Source: Clostridium simiarum (GTDB lineage Bacteria > Bacillota > Clostridia > Clostridiales > Clostridiaceae). Taken from it: DNA of 64,000 nucleotides. Position 1 is the first letter of the stretch. The number at the start of each line of letters is the position of its first letter. Positions 24,901 through 33,980 of the stretch are shown piece after piece. Where the stretch lies: contig NZ_JAHLQL010000004.1 in the NCBI RefSeq assembly GCF_018919175.1, forward strand, positions 296,535-360,534, in the 5' to 3' direction. Below the pieces are notes generated by a model, which was not told where the DNA came from, did no database searches, and worked only from the letters and a program-made list of their open reading frames with translations. The translations under genes were made by a program, and so were the position numbers.

Positions 24901-25709
24901 ACAATTATATAAGAAAGAATATTTTCAAGGAAGTTAAAGAACTAGTAGGTAATGGGATGTCCTTTGAAGAAGCCGAAGAACAAGCATCCATGAGAATTTT
25001 TGGATGCCCTCCAGGAACTTATGGTGCAGGAGTAAGCAACTTAATTAACAGTAAAAACTGGAAAGATATTAATGACTTAGGGGATGTGTATGCTTTATGG
25101 GGAGGACATGCTTATGGAAGTAAATTGCATGGTAAAAAGGTTAAAGAAGTCTTTCAAAGAAGATTAAAAGAAGCACAGGTTACGGTTAAAAATGAATCTT
25201 CCATGGAGATAGATATGTTAGATAGTGATGATTTTTATAATTATCATGGAGGTTTAATTGCAGCTATAAGGGCAAATTCAGGAAAAGCACCTAGATCCTA
25301 TTCAGGAAACAGCAGCGATCCAGAGAGAACAAAGATAAAGGATATTAATGAAGAAACTGCTAGAATAATGCGTTCAAGAATTTTAAATCCTAAATGGTTT
25401 GAAGGACTTAAAAAGCATGGATATAAAGGAGCACAAGAGATTTCTAAAATGGTTGATATAGCTTTTGGATGGGATGCCACATCACAGGTTATAGAGGATT
25501 GGATGTATGAAAAAATAAGTGAAACCTATCTTTTTCATGATGAAAAAAGAGAGTGGATTAAAAGTGTAAACCCTTGGGCGGTACATAGTATGGTAGAGAG
25601 ACTTCTTGAGGCTCACCAAAGGGGAATGTGGAATGCAAAAAAGGAAAGTGTAGATAAATTAAGACAACTATATCTGGACATAGAAGGGGACATAGAAGAG
25701 CATGTTTAA
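21957..25709 (+). CDS. cobN: CobN/BchH-family chelatase large subunit
   Basis: A 1250-residue protein of the CobN/magnesium-chelatase H family, the subunit that binds the tetrapyrrole. Motifs include VVHVGTHGTLEWLPGKEIGL near residue 545, GGGGSPTRG followed by SILPTGRNFYSIDPTAVPTK in the C-terminal half, and WGGHAYGSKLHGK. I chose the GTG at 21957, 7 bases after GGAGGG; an in-frame ATG at 21936 is the alternative. The stop overlaps the radical SAM start by 8 bases. CobN normally belongs to aerobic B12 synthesis, whereas clostridia insert cobalt early with CbiK/CbiX, so the true metal and tetrapyrrole are open. Confidence 0.9.
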   Translation: MFKITFIMSGFDSSYGLKKVNKNIKEHYKEDIYLDFMKCSEVDKGEEGLNECRRKIGESDFVFISLHGGVTHFKSLEKLMEEFNDKKKFFIHSKVDGEDEVLLKKSGISKFQYNEILSYYLMNGYENLKNMIFYLANNFGGKNLALNEQKIPTWEGIYYLGKNIHDYEGYIEKIKKENKPIVAILFYTQYFRENNTRHIDKFIEEIESLGGSPLAIYTASAPDLSIGRKGLNWVIDNMLMKNGVSQVDAIINTMAHTQSILSNPGDGTKVISNSIFEKIGVPVFQAMNTYQSLESWQKSLRGIDMMSLTSSVYATEFDGQIITVTTAYSEMLVDEIGEKYIFKPIPERVNKVCRLALNWAKLRHIENKDKKVAILFHNMPPRNDMIGCAFGLDTPQSVFNMVNALKKEGVYTEYDFKHGDEIINRIIDAVSNDSRWLTAERALEKSVDIIEGKLYRQWFSELSDMVQNKMIKDWGESPGEFMVFDDKFPVPGIINGNVFIGLQPSRGYEDKAEEVYHSTDIAPPHQYIAFYKWIKKVFKADVVVHVGTHGTLEWLPGKEIGLSENCYPDINIDDMPHLYPYIINIIGEGIQAKRRSYAVILDHLIPSLMQSGTYDDMEDIDELIKQYYHAKQGDTGKLIHIQKEIIELVIKNNYQEDLKTNLKDIEENFEEFMEELHGWIEEIKNSLVKDGLHVFGNIPQGERYENLVCALLRLQNGKVLSLIEGTCIAQGLDYNYIQNNGYEKGEDGKTNLMILDSIEEKSRELIRKFHKANYKEEAIKDIINEYFEHEDNTEELMNTLSFASKVVTNKLNNTTDEIKYFIEGVKGNFVPPGGGGSPTRGKVSILPTGRNFYSIDPTAVPTKASWQVGKQLGEKLLQRYLKEEGKYPETVVLVVYAGETMKTCGDDIAEALYLMGIKPKWLESTDKVIGLEVIPLEELKRPRIDVTLRITGLFRDTFPNIIELIEEGVNIASALEGESAEDNYIRKNIFKEVKELVGNGMSFEEAEEQASMRIFGCPPGTYGAGVSNLINSKNWKDINDLGDVYALWGGHAYGSKLHGKKVKEVFQRRLKEAQVTVKNESSMEIDMLDSDDFYNYHGGLIAAIRANSGKAPRSYSGNSSDPERTKIKDINEETARIMRSRILNPKWFEGLKKHGYKGAQEISKMVDIAFGWDATSQVIEDWMYEKISETYLFHDEKREWIKSVNPWAVHSMVERLLEAHQRGMWNAKKESVDKLRQLYLDIEGDIEEHV

Positions 25710-26727
25710 CAATTTGAACTTTTTAGTACTATGGCTTACTAATGATTGTAATTTACGATGTAAGTATTGTTATGCAAATGCAGGAGATAAAAAAGATTAT
25801 ATGAGTTTTGAAACTGCAAAAAAAGCTATGGATTTACCTAAGTCTAGGTTCAAACTTCAACTAGCAGGTGGAGAACCGCTTTTAAATTTTAGTCTTATTA
25901 AGGATATATATAATTATTTAAAAATCCATAGACCAGATATAAAAATGCAAATGCAGACTAATGGAACCTTAATTACAAGGGAAATTGCCAGGGAAATAAA
26001 AAAAATGAATATATCTGTGGGAGTAAGCTTAGATGGACCTGTAGAAATAAATGAAGAATTCAGAGGAAAAACAGTAGCTGCAATAAATGGAATAAAAAAT
26101 TTAGCACAAGAAGGGGTAATGGTTAATTTAAATAGTGTTATAACAAGCGAAAGCATTGAACATTTAGATAAGCTTATGGACTTAGCTTTTTATTTGGGAA
26201 ATGTAGGTGGTATAGGTCTTGATCTTTTAAGAGAAACAGGAAGAACTTGCAACAATAATGTAAAAACAGCTTCAGAAACCCAAATTAGAAAGTATGTAAG
26301 GAAAGCATATCAGAGAAGTTTACAGTTGTCTGAAATTACAGGGAGAAGAATAGTTATAAGAGAAGTAGAAGATGCAAGAAGGAGGATGTTACAAAATATA
26401 AGATGTACAGAATATTGTCATGCAGTGTATGGAGGATCTATGGTGGTAACTCCACAGGGACACTTATATCCCTGTGGTTCTCTTGTATCCAAGGAAGAGT
26501 ATTATATGGGTAACATTAATAACATAAACTCATTTAAAGAAGTGATAATTAAAAGTAAAAGACCAGAAATCTGCTCTTTATGTAAATATGGAGACATTTG
26601 TGTAGGAGCATGTCCCGCAAGAAGTATTATAAATGGAAAAAATAATAGGATAACTTTAGAAGAATGTGCTTTAAGAAAGACTACTTTTGAAATTATAGAA
26701 GAAGTAGGAGGAGTGAAAGAGTGTTAA
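25702..26727 (+). CDS. Radical SAM/SPASM-domain protein
   Basis: A 341-residue radical SAM enzyme. The SAM-binding 4Fe-4S motif is CNLRCKYC (Cys16, Cys20, Cys23), followed by LQLAGGEPLL (SAM-binding GGE) and MQTNGTLI. The C-terminal third has a SPASM-type cysteine set, YPCGSLVS, CSLCKYGDICVGACPAR and EECALRK, for auxiliary clusters. SPASM enzymes commonly modify peptides, and some act on haem or other cofactors. It is embedded by short overlaps between the chelatase subunit and an ABC exporter ATPase, so it should act on the same substrate. No obvious small peptide gene was seen beside it. Confidence 0.88.
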   Translation: MFNNLNFLVLWLTNDCNLRCKYCYANAGDKKDYMSFETAKKAMDLPKSRFKLQLAGGEPLLNFSLIKDIYNYLKIHRPDIKMQMQTNGTLITREIAREIKKMNISVGVSLDGPVEINEEFRGKTVAAINGIKNLAQEGVMVNLNSVITSESIEHLDKLMDLAFYLGNVGGIGLDLLRETGRTCNNNVKTASETQIRKYVRKAYQRSLQLSEITGRRIVIREVEDARRRMLQNIRCTEYCHAVYGGSMVVTPQGHLYPCGSLVSKEEYYMGNINNINSFKEVIIKSKRPEICSLCKYGDICVGACPARSIINGKNNRITLEECALRKTTFEIIEEVGGVKEC

Positions 26728-27560
26728 ATATAAAAAATCTTACGAAGAAATATGGTGATTTAACCGCAGTTAATGAGTTGAATTTGGAAATTAGTAAAGG
26801 TGAATTTTTCGGGCTTTTAGGACCAAATGGAGCGGGTAAAAGTACAACTATTAGAATGATAAGTACTTTAACTCCGAAAACCAGTGGAGAGATTGTTATT
26901 AATAATAAAAGCATGGATAGAAATTTGCAAGAAGTTAAAATGAAAATAGGTGTAGTACCTCAAGGTAATAATTTAGAAGTAGAAATGACAGCTTGGGAAA
27001 ACCTGGAACTTCATGGAAGGCTTTATAAAATGCCTAAAGACATAAGAAGTAAAAGAATTCAGGAGCTTTTAGAGTTTACAGAGCTTACGGATAGAAAAGA
27101 TGAAATTGTTAAAGGGTATTCAGGGGGAATGAAAAGAAAGCTTATGATTGCAAGGGCCCTTATGCATAATCCTGATTTACTTCTTTTAGACGAGCCTACC
27201 GTAGGCCTTGATGCTACTGCAAGAAGAAAAATGTGGGATTTACTTAAAAGGTTAAAGGATAAGGGTTTAACGGTACTATTAACTACTCATTATATTGAAG
27301 AGGCTGAAGTCTTATGTGATAGAGTAGGCCTTATATATGGAGGAACATTGATAGAACTAGACTCTCCAAAAAAATTAATCGCCAAAGTTGGAAAGTATAC
27401 TGTGGAATATTTTGAAAATGGAGAAACAAAGGAAGAATTTTTTGAAACAAGAGAAGAAGCATCAGCCTTTGCTTCTAAGTTAGAGGAAAGTGTAAATATT
27501 AGACCAGCAAATTTAGAAGATGTATTTATTAAATTAACTAACAGAAGGGTGGAAGCTTAA
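26721..27560 (+). CDS. ABC-2-type exporter ATPase (DrrA-like)
   Basis: A 279-residue ABC ATPase. Walker A is GPNGAGKST (34-42), the signature is YSGGMKRK, Walker B is LLLLDEPTVGLD and the switch His is in LLTTHYIEEAE. The C-terminal region (about 215-275) is the extra domain of the DrrA/NatA exporter class. It starts with GTG overlapping the radical SAM stop by 7 bases and is coupled to its permease by a TAATG overlap. It powers export, in contrast to a BtuD importer. Confidence 0.9.
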   Translation: MLNIKNLTKKYGDLTAVNELNLEISKGEFFGLLGPNGAGKSTTIRMISTLTPKTSGEIVINNKSMDRNLQEVKMKIGVVPQGNNLEVEMTAWENLELHGRLYKMPKDIRSKRIQELLEFTELTDRKDEIVKGYSGGMKRKLMIARALMHNPDLLLLDEPTVGLDATARRKMWDLLKRLKDKGLTVLLTTHYIEEAEVLCDRVGLIYGGTLIELDSPKKLIAKVGKYTVEYFENGETKEEFFETREEASAFASKLEESVNIRPANLEDVFIKLTNRRVEA

Positions 27561-28294
27561 TGTCTACTTTTACAAGTATCTTATGGCAGGAATTTAAATT
27601 GTTTAAACGTAAATTTTGGACTATAACCTTAGCAGGAATGGTTTCCCCGATTTTATATTTAATAGCTTTTGGTTGGGGGCTAGGTGGAGGTATAACCGTA
27701 GAAGGAAAGGCGTATATTAACTTTGTAATCCCTGGAATTATTGCATTAACAACAATGACCTCAAGCTATAATAATACAGCTAATTCAGTAAATATATCTA
27801 GGATATTTTATAAAACCTTTGAGTCATTTATGATGGCTCCAATTACTATGGCTTCCTACTCACTAGGGAAAATAGTAGCAGGAGCATTGCTTGGAATATA
27901 TTCAGCTTTATTAATAATAGTTTTATCTTTAATTTTTGGAACAGGAATAACCATAACACCTTATTTTATTTTAATTATAGTTCTTAATTGTTTAACCTTT
28001 TCAGCAATAGGTTTTACGGTAGGTGTATTTATAAATTCTCATAGTGATATGTCAAAATTCTCAAGTTTTGTTATTACTCCTATGTCATTTTTATGTGGTA
28101 CATTTTTTTCTTTAGATAAAATGCCAGTAGTTATAAAAAGATTCATATGGATTTTACCCCTTACTCACACTAGTTTGGGACTTAGAAGTAGTGGAGAAAG
28201 TTTAATGAACATGATTATTCATCCTATGATTTTGCTTATTTATTTTATAGTTATATTTTTTATAGGTGTTACCAAATGCAAAAGAACTGAGTAA
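27560..28294 (+). CDS. ABC-2-type exporter permease
   Basis: A 244-residue membrane protein with six hydrophobic segments and the ABC-2 family pattern, including FINFVIPGI-like INFVIPGIIALTTM near residue 55 and the late CGTFFSLDKMP loop before LPLTHTSLGLR. It is the partner of the ATPase directly upstream. Together they form a complete exporter of the DrrAB or NodIJ type. The exported compound is presumably a product of the chelatase and radical SAM genes. Confidence 0.88.
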   Translation: MSTFTSILWQEFKLFKRKFWTITLAGMVSPILYLIAFGWGLGGGITVEGKAYINFVIPGIIALTTMTSSYNNTANSVNISRIFYKTFESFMMAPITMASYSLGKIVAGALLGIYSALLIIVLSLIFGTGITITPYFILIIVLNCLTFSAIGFTVGVFINSHSDMSKFSSFVITPMSFLCGTFFSLDKMPVVIKRFIWILPLTHTSLGLRSSGESLMNMIIHPMILLIYFIVIFFIGVTKCKRTE

Positions 28295-28345
28295 AAAGAT
28301 CTATAACTGAGTAAAAATACCTATATTTGAAGGGAGTTTTATAAA

Positions 28346-29386
28346 ATGAAAAATACAAAAAAGGTTTATCCATTTACAGCCATTGTTGGACAGGAAAATA
28401 TGAAAAGGGCATTAATACTTAATGTTATAAATCCATCTCTTGGAGGAGTTTTAATTAGAGGTGAAAAAGGCACAGCTAAATCAACAGCAGTTCGTGCATT
28501 AGCTCAGCTTTTACCAGAAAGACCTCAGGTTGAAGGATGTACTTTTGCCTGTGATCCTGAGGACAAAAGCAGTTTATGCACAAAATGTAGTGAAAAATTA
28601 GTAAAGAATGATGAATTAAATAGGATAAAGGGAAAAATGAAAGTAATAGATTTGCCAGTGAGTGCTACAGAGGATAGAGTGGTAGGTACTTTAGATATTG
28701 AACATGCAATTAAAAATGGAGAAAAGAAATTTGAACCAGGAATCTTAGCGGAGGCAAATAGAAATATCCTTTATGTAGACGAGGTAAATCTTCTTGATGA
28801 CCATGTAGTGGACGTGCTATTAGACTCTGCTGCCATGGGTATAAATACCATAGAAAGAGAAGGGGTATCCTTTTCACATCCATCTAAATTTATTCTTGTA
28901 GGTACCATGAATCCAGAGGAAGGGGATTTAAGACCACAGCTTTTAGATAGATTTGGTATGGTAGTTGATGTAATAGGAGAGAGAGATACAGAAAAAAGAG
29001 TTCAGGTAATAAAAAGAAGACTTCAATATGAAAAGGATAATGAAGTCTTTATGTCAAGCTATGAGGAAGAGCAGGAAAAACTAAGAGATAAAATTTCAAA
29101 GGCTAAGGAGATTCTTAAAGAAGTAACTTTTGATGATAAAGTACTACAAATGGCTGCAACAATAAGTATAGAAATGGATGTAGATGGTCATAGAGCAGAT
29201 ATAAGTATGATTAAAACTGCAATGACTATAGCCGCTTTTAATGGCAGATATGAAGTAGATAGTAAAGACATGATAGAAGCAGCAGAACTTACACTTCCAC
29301 ATAGAATGAGAAAAAAACCATTTGAAGAGGGAGTTATGGACTTTTCAAAGGTTGAGGAAATAATTAATGAAATAGTAAAGGCATAA
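28346..29386 (+). CDS. ChlI/BchI-like AAA+ chelatase ATPase subunit
   Basis: A 346-residue AAA+ protein of the magnesium-chelatase I family. Walker A is GEKGTAKST (39-47), Walker B is [10 protein letters not shown] (141-150) and sensor 1 is VGTMNPEEG, with LDRFG and the C-terminal [14 protein letters not shown] cysteine set at 65, 69, 78 and 81 lies between Walker A and the first insertion, as in BchI-like proteins. Its hexamer is expected to drive metal insertion by the CobN-like subunit. It follows the exporter by 51 bases in the same operon. Confidence 0.9.
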   Translation: MKNTKKVYPFTAIVGQENMKRALILNVINPSLGGVLIRGEKGTAKSTAVRALAQLLPERPQVEGCTFACDPEDKSSLCTKCSEKLVKNDELNRIKGKMKVIDLPVSATEDRVVGTLDIEHAIKNGEKKFEPGILAEANRNILYVDEVNLLDDHVVDVLLDSAAMGINTIEREGVSFSHPSKFILVGTMNPEEGDLRPQLLDRFGMVVDVIGERDTEKRVQVIKRRLQYEKDNEVFMSSYEEEQEKLRDKISKAKEILKEVTFDDKVLQMAATISIEMDVDGHRADISMIKTAMTIAAFNGRYEVDSKDMIEAAELTLPHRMRKKPFEEGVMDFSKVEEIINEIVKA

Positions 29387-29404
29387 GGAAGGAGTGTTTT
29401 TTAG

Positions 29405-31327
29405 GTGAAAAGAAATTGTGTATATCCTTTTGTAGCGGTTATATCACAGGAAAAAGTTAAAAAAGCTCTTATACTTAATGTAATTAATCCATCTATAGGG
29501 GGAGTTCTAATAAGCGGAGAAAAAGGCACAGCAAAATCTACCCTTGTAAGAGGATTGGCTAAGTTGATGAATGATATGGAGGTTATTGACTTACCTTTAA
29601 ATGTAACAGAAGATAGATTAATTGGAAGCATTGATATGGAAAAGGCACTTACCCAGGGGGAAAGGAGCTTTGAACCAGGAATATTAAAGGAGGCTAACGG
29701 AAACATTTTATATGTAGATGAAGTTAATCTTTTAAGTGAACATATTGTTAATTGCCTTCTTGAAGTATCTGCCTCTGGAGTAAATCATGTGGAAAGGGAA
29801 GGCATATCCTTTCAGCATGATTCACGTTTTGTTTTAGTTGGAACTATGAATCCAGAGGAAGGAAGTTTAAGATCACAGTTTTTAGATAGGTTTGGATTAT
29901 ATTTAGAGGTTAAGGGAAGCAAAGATATAATAGAAAGAAAGGAAATAATAAAAAGAAGATTAAAATATGAAGAAAATCCAATAGGATACATAAGTGTATG
30001 GAAAGATGAGTCAGATAATCTTTTAAAGAAAATTTCAAAGGCTAAGGAATATCTTTTGAAGGTTGAAGTTTCAGATAGCATAATGAAGCTTACAGCAGAA
30101 ATTGTTCAGGAAGCAAATTGTGCTGGGCACAGGGCAGAGCTTGTAATAATTGAAACTGCCAAGGCTATAGCAGCTTTTGAAAACAGAAAAAACATAACAA
30201 TTAGTGATATTAAGGAGGCAGCAGAATTAGCACTTCCTCATAGAATGAGAGAACTTCCATCTAGAATGGAGGAACCAGAGGAAAGTGAACAGGAGCCAGA
30301 AGAAGAAAATAGGGAAGAGAGTTCAGAGGGAAATAATGATTCTACAGAAGATCATGAGGAGCCTTCTTATGAATCTCAGGAGGAACCTCATAAGGAAGAA
30401 CATAATAAAGAGGAAGAAAGTTTAGATAATAATTTAGAGGATAAAAAAGAAGAGGAAAATAAAAATTATAACAATAATGAAGAAAAAGAGGTTATAGATG
30501 ATATAGGGAGAATATTTACAGCAAAATCTTTAAATATTCAGCCTATGGACAGAAAAAAACGTAAGGGTAGTGGAAAAAGAAGCAGAACTAAAACAGATTT
30601 AATTCAGGGAAGATATGTAAGATATTCATTTCCTAGGGAGAAGATAAGAGATATAGCTTTTGATGCCACTCTTAGAGCAGCTGCTCCATATCAGAAGTTA
30701 AGAGAAAAAAATGGCCTTGCTGTTGCTATAGATAAAAGTGATTTTAGAGAAAAGGTGAGAGAAAAAAGAACAGGAAGTACCATATTATTTATTGTGGATG
30801 CTAGTGGTTCTATGGGAGCTAAAAAAAGAATGACCGCAGTTAAGGGAGCGGTGGTTTCTCTTCTTACAGACGCATATGAAAAAAGAGACAAGGTAGGTAT
30901 GATAGCTTTTAGAAAAAAGGAGGCAGAGGTTTTACTTGGGATTACTAGGAGTGTAGAACTTGCACAAAAGAGTCTTAAGACACTTCCAACAGGAGGAAAA
31001 ACCCCACTAGCAGCAGGACTTTCTAAAGGATATGAAATTTTAAAAGCAGCCAAAGAAAAGGATAGGGATATGGTGCCTGTAATAGTGCTTGTATCAGATG
31101 GAAAAGCTAACTCCTCCATAAGGGGCGAGGATGCTTTTCAGGAGGCTATTAATATGGCAAATATAATTTCGAAAGAAGGTATACAATCAATAGTTATAGA
31201 TACAGAGCAGGATTTTGTAAAGCTTGGACTTGCTAAAGAGATTGCAAAAACTATGAATGCTAAATATTATAAGCTAGAAGAATTGGAGGAAAGAGAAATT
31301 GTAGGTGCTGTAAGACAATATGTCTAA
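29405..31327 (+). CDS. ChlD/BchD-like AAA+ and VWA chelatase subunit
   Basis: A 640-residue protein with an N-terminal AAA+ domain (about 1-285), a strongly acidic low-complexity linker (about 285-365, mostly Glu), and a C-terminal VWA domain with the MIDAS triad DASGSM at 465-470 and [11 protein letters not shown]. Unlike most ChlD proteins the AAA+ domain keeps intact Walker A (GEKGTAKST, 38-46) and Walker B ([10 protein letters not shown], 101-110). It lacks the four-cysteine insert of its neighbour and clearly arose by duplication of it. The GTG start at 29405 follows GGAAGGAG by 9 bases. Confidence 0.9.
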   Translation: MKRNCVYPFVAVISQEKVKKALILNVINPSIGGVLISGEKGTAKSTLVRGLAKLMNDMEVIDLPLNVTEDRLIGSIDMEKALTQGERSFEPGILKEANGNILYVDEVNLLSEHIVNCLLEVSASGVNHVEREGISFQHDSRFVLVGTMNPEEGSLRSQFLDRFGLYLEVKGSKDIIERKEIIKRRLKYEENPIGYISVWKDESDNLLKKISKAKEYLLKVEVSDSIMKLTAEIVQEANCAGHRAELVIIETAKAIAAFENRKNITISDIKEAAELALPHRMRELPSRMEEPEESEQEPEEENREESSEGNNDSTEDHEEPSYESQEEPHKEEHNKEEESLDNNLEDKKEEENKNYNNNEEKEVIDDIGRIFTAKSLNIQPMDRKKRKGSGKRSRTKTDLIQGRYVRYSFPREKIRDIAFDATLRAAAPYQKLREKNGLAVAIDKSDFREKVREKRTGSTILFIVDASGSMGAKKRMTAVKGAVVSLLTDAYEKRDKVGMIAFRKKEAEVLLGITRSVELAQKSLKTLPTGGKTPLAAGLSKGYEILKAAKEKDRDMVPVIVLVSDGKANSSIRGEDAFQEAINMANIISKEGIQSIVIDTEQDFVKLGLAKEIAKTMNAKYYKLEELEEREIVGAVRQYV

Positions 31328-31393
31328 ATTTCAATTCTAGTTAATTAATTGCTGAGGAAGAGTTATTTAGGTTGGTGATTGAGAGTATTCTAT

Positions 31394-31468
31394 GGTGCCG
31401 GAACTTGGCATAATATAGTCATAATGAGTATTTTTAAGAATGAATATCTATCTGTTAGCCATAAATAA
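31394..31468 (+). pseudogene. C-terminal fragment of a GNAT acetyltransferase
   Basis: Twenty-four codons reading GAGTWHNIVIMSIFKNEYLS and ending in a stop match the C-terminus of the acetyltransferase at 4601-5137 (NGSWHDIVIMSILKNEYKTS). The preceding bases continue the similarity in another frame. It is a stub left by rearrangement. Confidence 0.6.
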
Positions 31469-31533
31469 GCTAACACAGGAAGTCCTAGGCAAAATTGGCC
31501 TTTTAAAAGAGAATGTAGACCATGAAAAACTCA

Positions 31534-31556
31534 CCGCCTTAACAGGCGGCTTTTTT
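31534..31556 (+). terminator. Rho-independent terminator of the chelatase operon
   Basis: CCGCCT and AGGCGG pair around TAAC and are followed by CTTTTTTACTTTTT. It is about 200 bases after the last gene, separated from it by the acetyltransferase stub. Confidence 0.75.
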
Positions 31557-31712
31557 ACTTTTTCTAAACAGCATTGTAAAAACATGAAAATGCATATTTA
31601 ATTCTTACTGGAAGTTAGTGATTGTAATTTATTTCCTATTTATGCGTGGGCACCTCTTAAAATAGTTTTGAAGTTTATATAAAATTTCATAATTACTAAT
31701 GCTAATAAGCAT

Positions 31713-31907
31713 TATACTTTTGCAGTTTGCACCTGCGGTGATCGCTCTAGACAAGTAATGTACATCTTGATACAAGCTAATGAGAAATACAAAGGTGATT
31801 TGTTACTGAGTAAGACTTTTACAGGTGACACCATTCCTAAAGAGCTATTGGAAGAAAAGAATCTATTAATAAAAACAATAAATCCAGTAGTATTCATAGA
31901 AAAATAA
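31713..31907 (+). pseudogene. Fragment of a flavodoxin-like or EFR1-type redox protein
   Basis: An open frame without a start codon reads YTFAVCTCGDRSRQVMYILI and so on for 64 codons to a stop at 31907. The FAVCTCG strand-loop is reminiscent of the flavodoxin part of EFR1-type ferredoxin proteins. There is no ribosome site, and the rest of the protein is missing. Family call is weak. Confidence 0.35.
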
Positions 31908-31972
31908 AATATGTTCTGTGTAATATTGTTGAATATTTTGTTTCATGGTAGACTAAGAGAGGTTTTTAGTCC

Positions 31973-32030
31973 TTTAAAGTTACATAGAAACTTATTATAA
32001 TACACTTTTCAACAAATGAAAACGTTTTTA
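31973..32030 (+). promoter_or_regulatory. Promoter and cre-like site of the opp operon
   Basis: TTTAAA, a 17-base spacer and TATAAT (31996-32001) form a plausible sigma-A promoter. TGAAAACGTTTTTA at 32017-32030 matches most of the CcpA catabolite-response consensus and sits just after the start site, where CcpA acts as a roadblock. Confidence 0.45.
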
Positions 32031-32102
32031 TAATTACCACATATATGTTTTAAAAAACACATGTATGATATAAAAATACATAGAGATAAAGGAGAATAAA
32101 TT

Positions 32103-33785
32103 ATGAAGAAAAAAATAGTTAGTGTCATTACAGCATCAGTTTTGAGTTTAACCATGCTGGTTGGGTGTGCTGCTAAAGGTAATTCAGATGAAAGCTCAAG
32201 TGGAGCACAAAAACAAAGCACAGCTAAAGATAAAATTGTTTATGCATTAGATACTGCACCTACGGGAGTATTTAATCCTTTAATATCTAGCACTAGATAT
32301 GATGCAAATGTTAATAGTGTGGTGTATGCATCTTTAATGCAAGTTGATGATAAAGGTGGTCTAAAAAATTATTTAGCAGAGGAGTATTCAATTTCTGAAG
32401 ATCAAAAAATAATAACTTTCAAATTAAAATCTAAGGCAAAATGGCATGATGGAAAACCTGTTACAGCAGAAGATATGGCCTTTACTTTACAATCAATGGC
32501 TAACGGGAAATACACTGGTAAGAACTATGATGACGTTGAAAAAATTAAGGGTGCTAAAGCTTATCATGAGGGAAAATCAGACTCAATAGAAGGTATTAAG
32601 GTTAAGGATGATACAACTATTACCATTGAGTTTGAAGAAACTTATGCACCAGCACTAACAAATCTAAGTACCTTAGGAATCATTCCTAAACATATTTGGT
32701 CACAAATTCCTATTGAAAATTGGGAGAAAGAAACAAAAGCTCTTAATGCTCCTATAGGATGTGGACCATATAAAGTAACTAAGTTTGAATCAGGTCAATA
32801 TGTAGAATTTGAAGCAGCAGAGGATTTCTTTGAAGGTAAACCTAAGACTTCTAAATTAATATTTAAAGTTGTAAATCCAGATACAATTCAAGCTGAGTTA
32901 AAAAGTGGTAATATTGATATTGCTGGCGTGAAGGATATGAGAAAAAGTGATATTAAAGCATTAAATACAGAAGGACTTAAGAGTGTAGAGTTCTCGGATT
33001 TCATGTTTCAATATATGGGTATAAATTTAAGACTACCTATATTCCAAGATGTAAGAGTAAGACAAGCCTTTATGTATGCTATAAATAGAAGTTTAATGGT
33101 TGATAAATTGTTAGAAGGTAGAGGAGAAGTTGTAAATGCTCCAATGCTTCCAACACTTTGGGGATATCCTAAAGCTTCTGATATAAATGATTATGCTTTC
33201 AATATAGATACTGCTAAAAACTTATTAAAAGAAGCAGGTTGGGAAGATAGAAACAATGATGGTGTTGTTGAAAATGAAACTGGAGAAAAAATGCATCTTA
33301 CATTAAAGTGTCCTGTAGGATCTAAAACAAGAGAGCAAAGTGCTGTTATTATCCAAGAAAGCTTAAAACAAATTGGTGTAGAAATAGAGATATTAACTAT
33401 GGAATTTTCTACATTAATGGAAGAGGTTGTTTCAAATCATGAATTTGATTTATATATGATGGGTAATACTTTATCTCTAGATCCAGATCCAAAACCTTTC
33501 TGGCATTCAAGTGCGGCTACAGATAAGAAGGGGGTTCAAGGATATAACATAGTATCTTATAAAAATGATAAAGTTGACCAATTAATTGAAAAAGGTCTTA
33601 GTACTTTAAATCAGGAAGAACGTCAAGGTTACTATGAAGAAATTGGTAAAATTTTAAATAAAGATGTGGCTCAAGTATATCTATTCTTACAAACAAATGA
33701 AATGATGTACAATGGAAAATTAAAAGGTTATGAGCCATCTACTTTTAATAACTTTAACAACGTACACAACTGGGTTATAGAATAA
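32103..33785 (+). CDS. Oligopeptide/dipeptide ABC substrate-binding lipoprotein
   Basis: A 560-residue lipoprotein of the SBP_bac_5 (OppA/DppA/AppA) family. The signal peptide ends in LVGC with lipidated Cys22. It has the family's TFKLKSKAKWHDGKPVTAED motif near residue 105, IPIENWEK, and DVRVRQAFMYAINRSLMVDK around 315. AAAGGAG precedes the ATG. It is the first gene of a five-gene importer operon and sets its specificity, most likely peptides, though nickel or other solutes are carried by some relatives. Confidence 0.9.
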   Translation: MKKKIVSVITASVLSLTMLVGCAAKGNSDESSSGAQKQSTAKDKIVYALDTAPTGVFNPLISSTRYDANVNSVVYASLMQVDDKGGLKNYLAEEYSISEDQKIITFKLKSKAKWHDGKPVTAEDMAFTLQSMANGKYTGKNYDDVEKIKGAKAYHEGKSDSIEGIKVKDDTTITIEFEETYAPALTNLSTLGIIPKHIWSQIPIENWEKETKALNAPIGCGPYKVTKFESGQYVEFEAAEDFFEGKPKTSKLIFKVVNPDTIQAELKSGNIDIAGVKDMRKSDIKALNTEGLKSVEFSDFMFQYMGINLRLPIFQDVRVRQAFMYAINRSLMVDKLLEGRGEVVNAPMLPTLWGYPKASDINDYAFNIDTAKNLLKEAGWEDRNNDGVVENETGEKMHLTLKCPVGSKTREQSAVIIQESLKQIGVEIEILTMEFSTLMEEVVSNHEFDLYMMGNTLSLDPDPKPFWHSSAATDKKGVQGYNIVSYKNDKVDQLIEKGLSTLNQEERQGYYEEIGKILNKDVAQVYLFLQTNEMMYNGKLKGYEPSTFNNFNNVHNWVIE

Positions 33786-33980
33786 TTAAGTTATAATAAA
33801 ATATGATTTAAGGGGATGCCTCAAAGTGGAGTGTGTTTTAAACCATGTTGAAATAGCCATTATATTATTGTAATTGAATCAATAGTATTTAAGGTCACTT
33901 TAACATTAGGATAAAACATAGGCTAATATTTTTGATGTAGCCCCTTTAAAATGCTTATAGATAAAAAGGAGAAAATACTT

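Noticed and set aside
31470..31600. Short open frame running through the terminator after the chelatase operon
   Set aside because: No start or ribosome site; the hairpin with T-run explains the sequence better.
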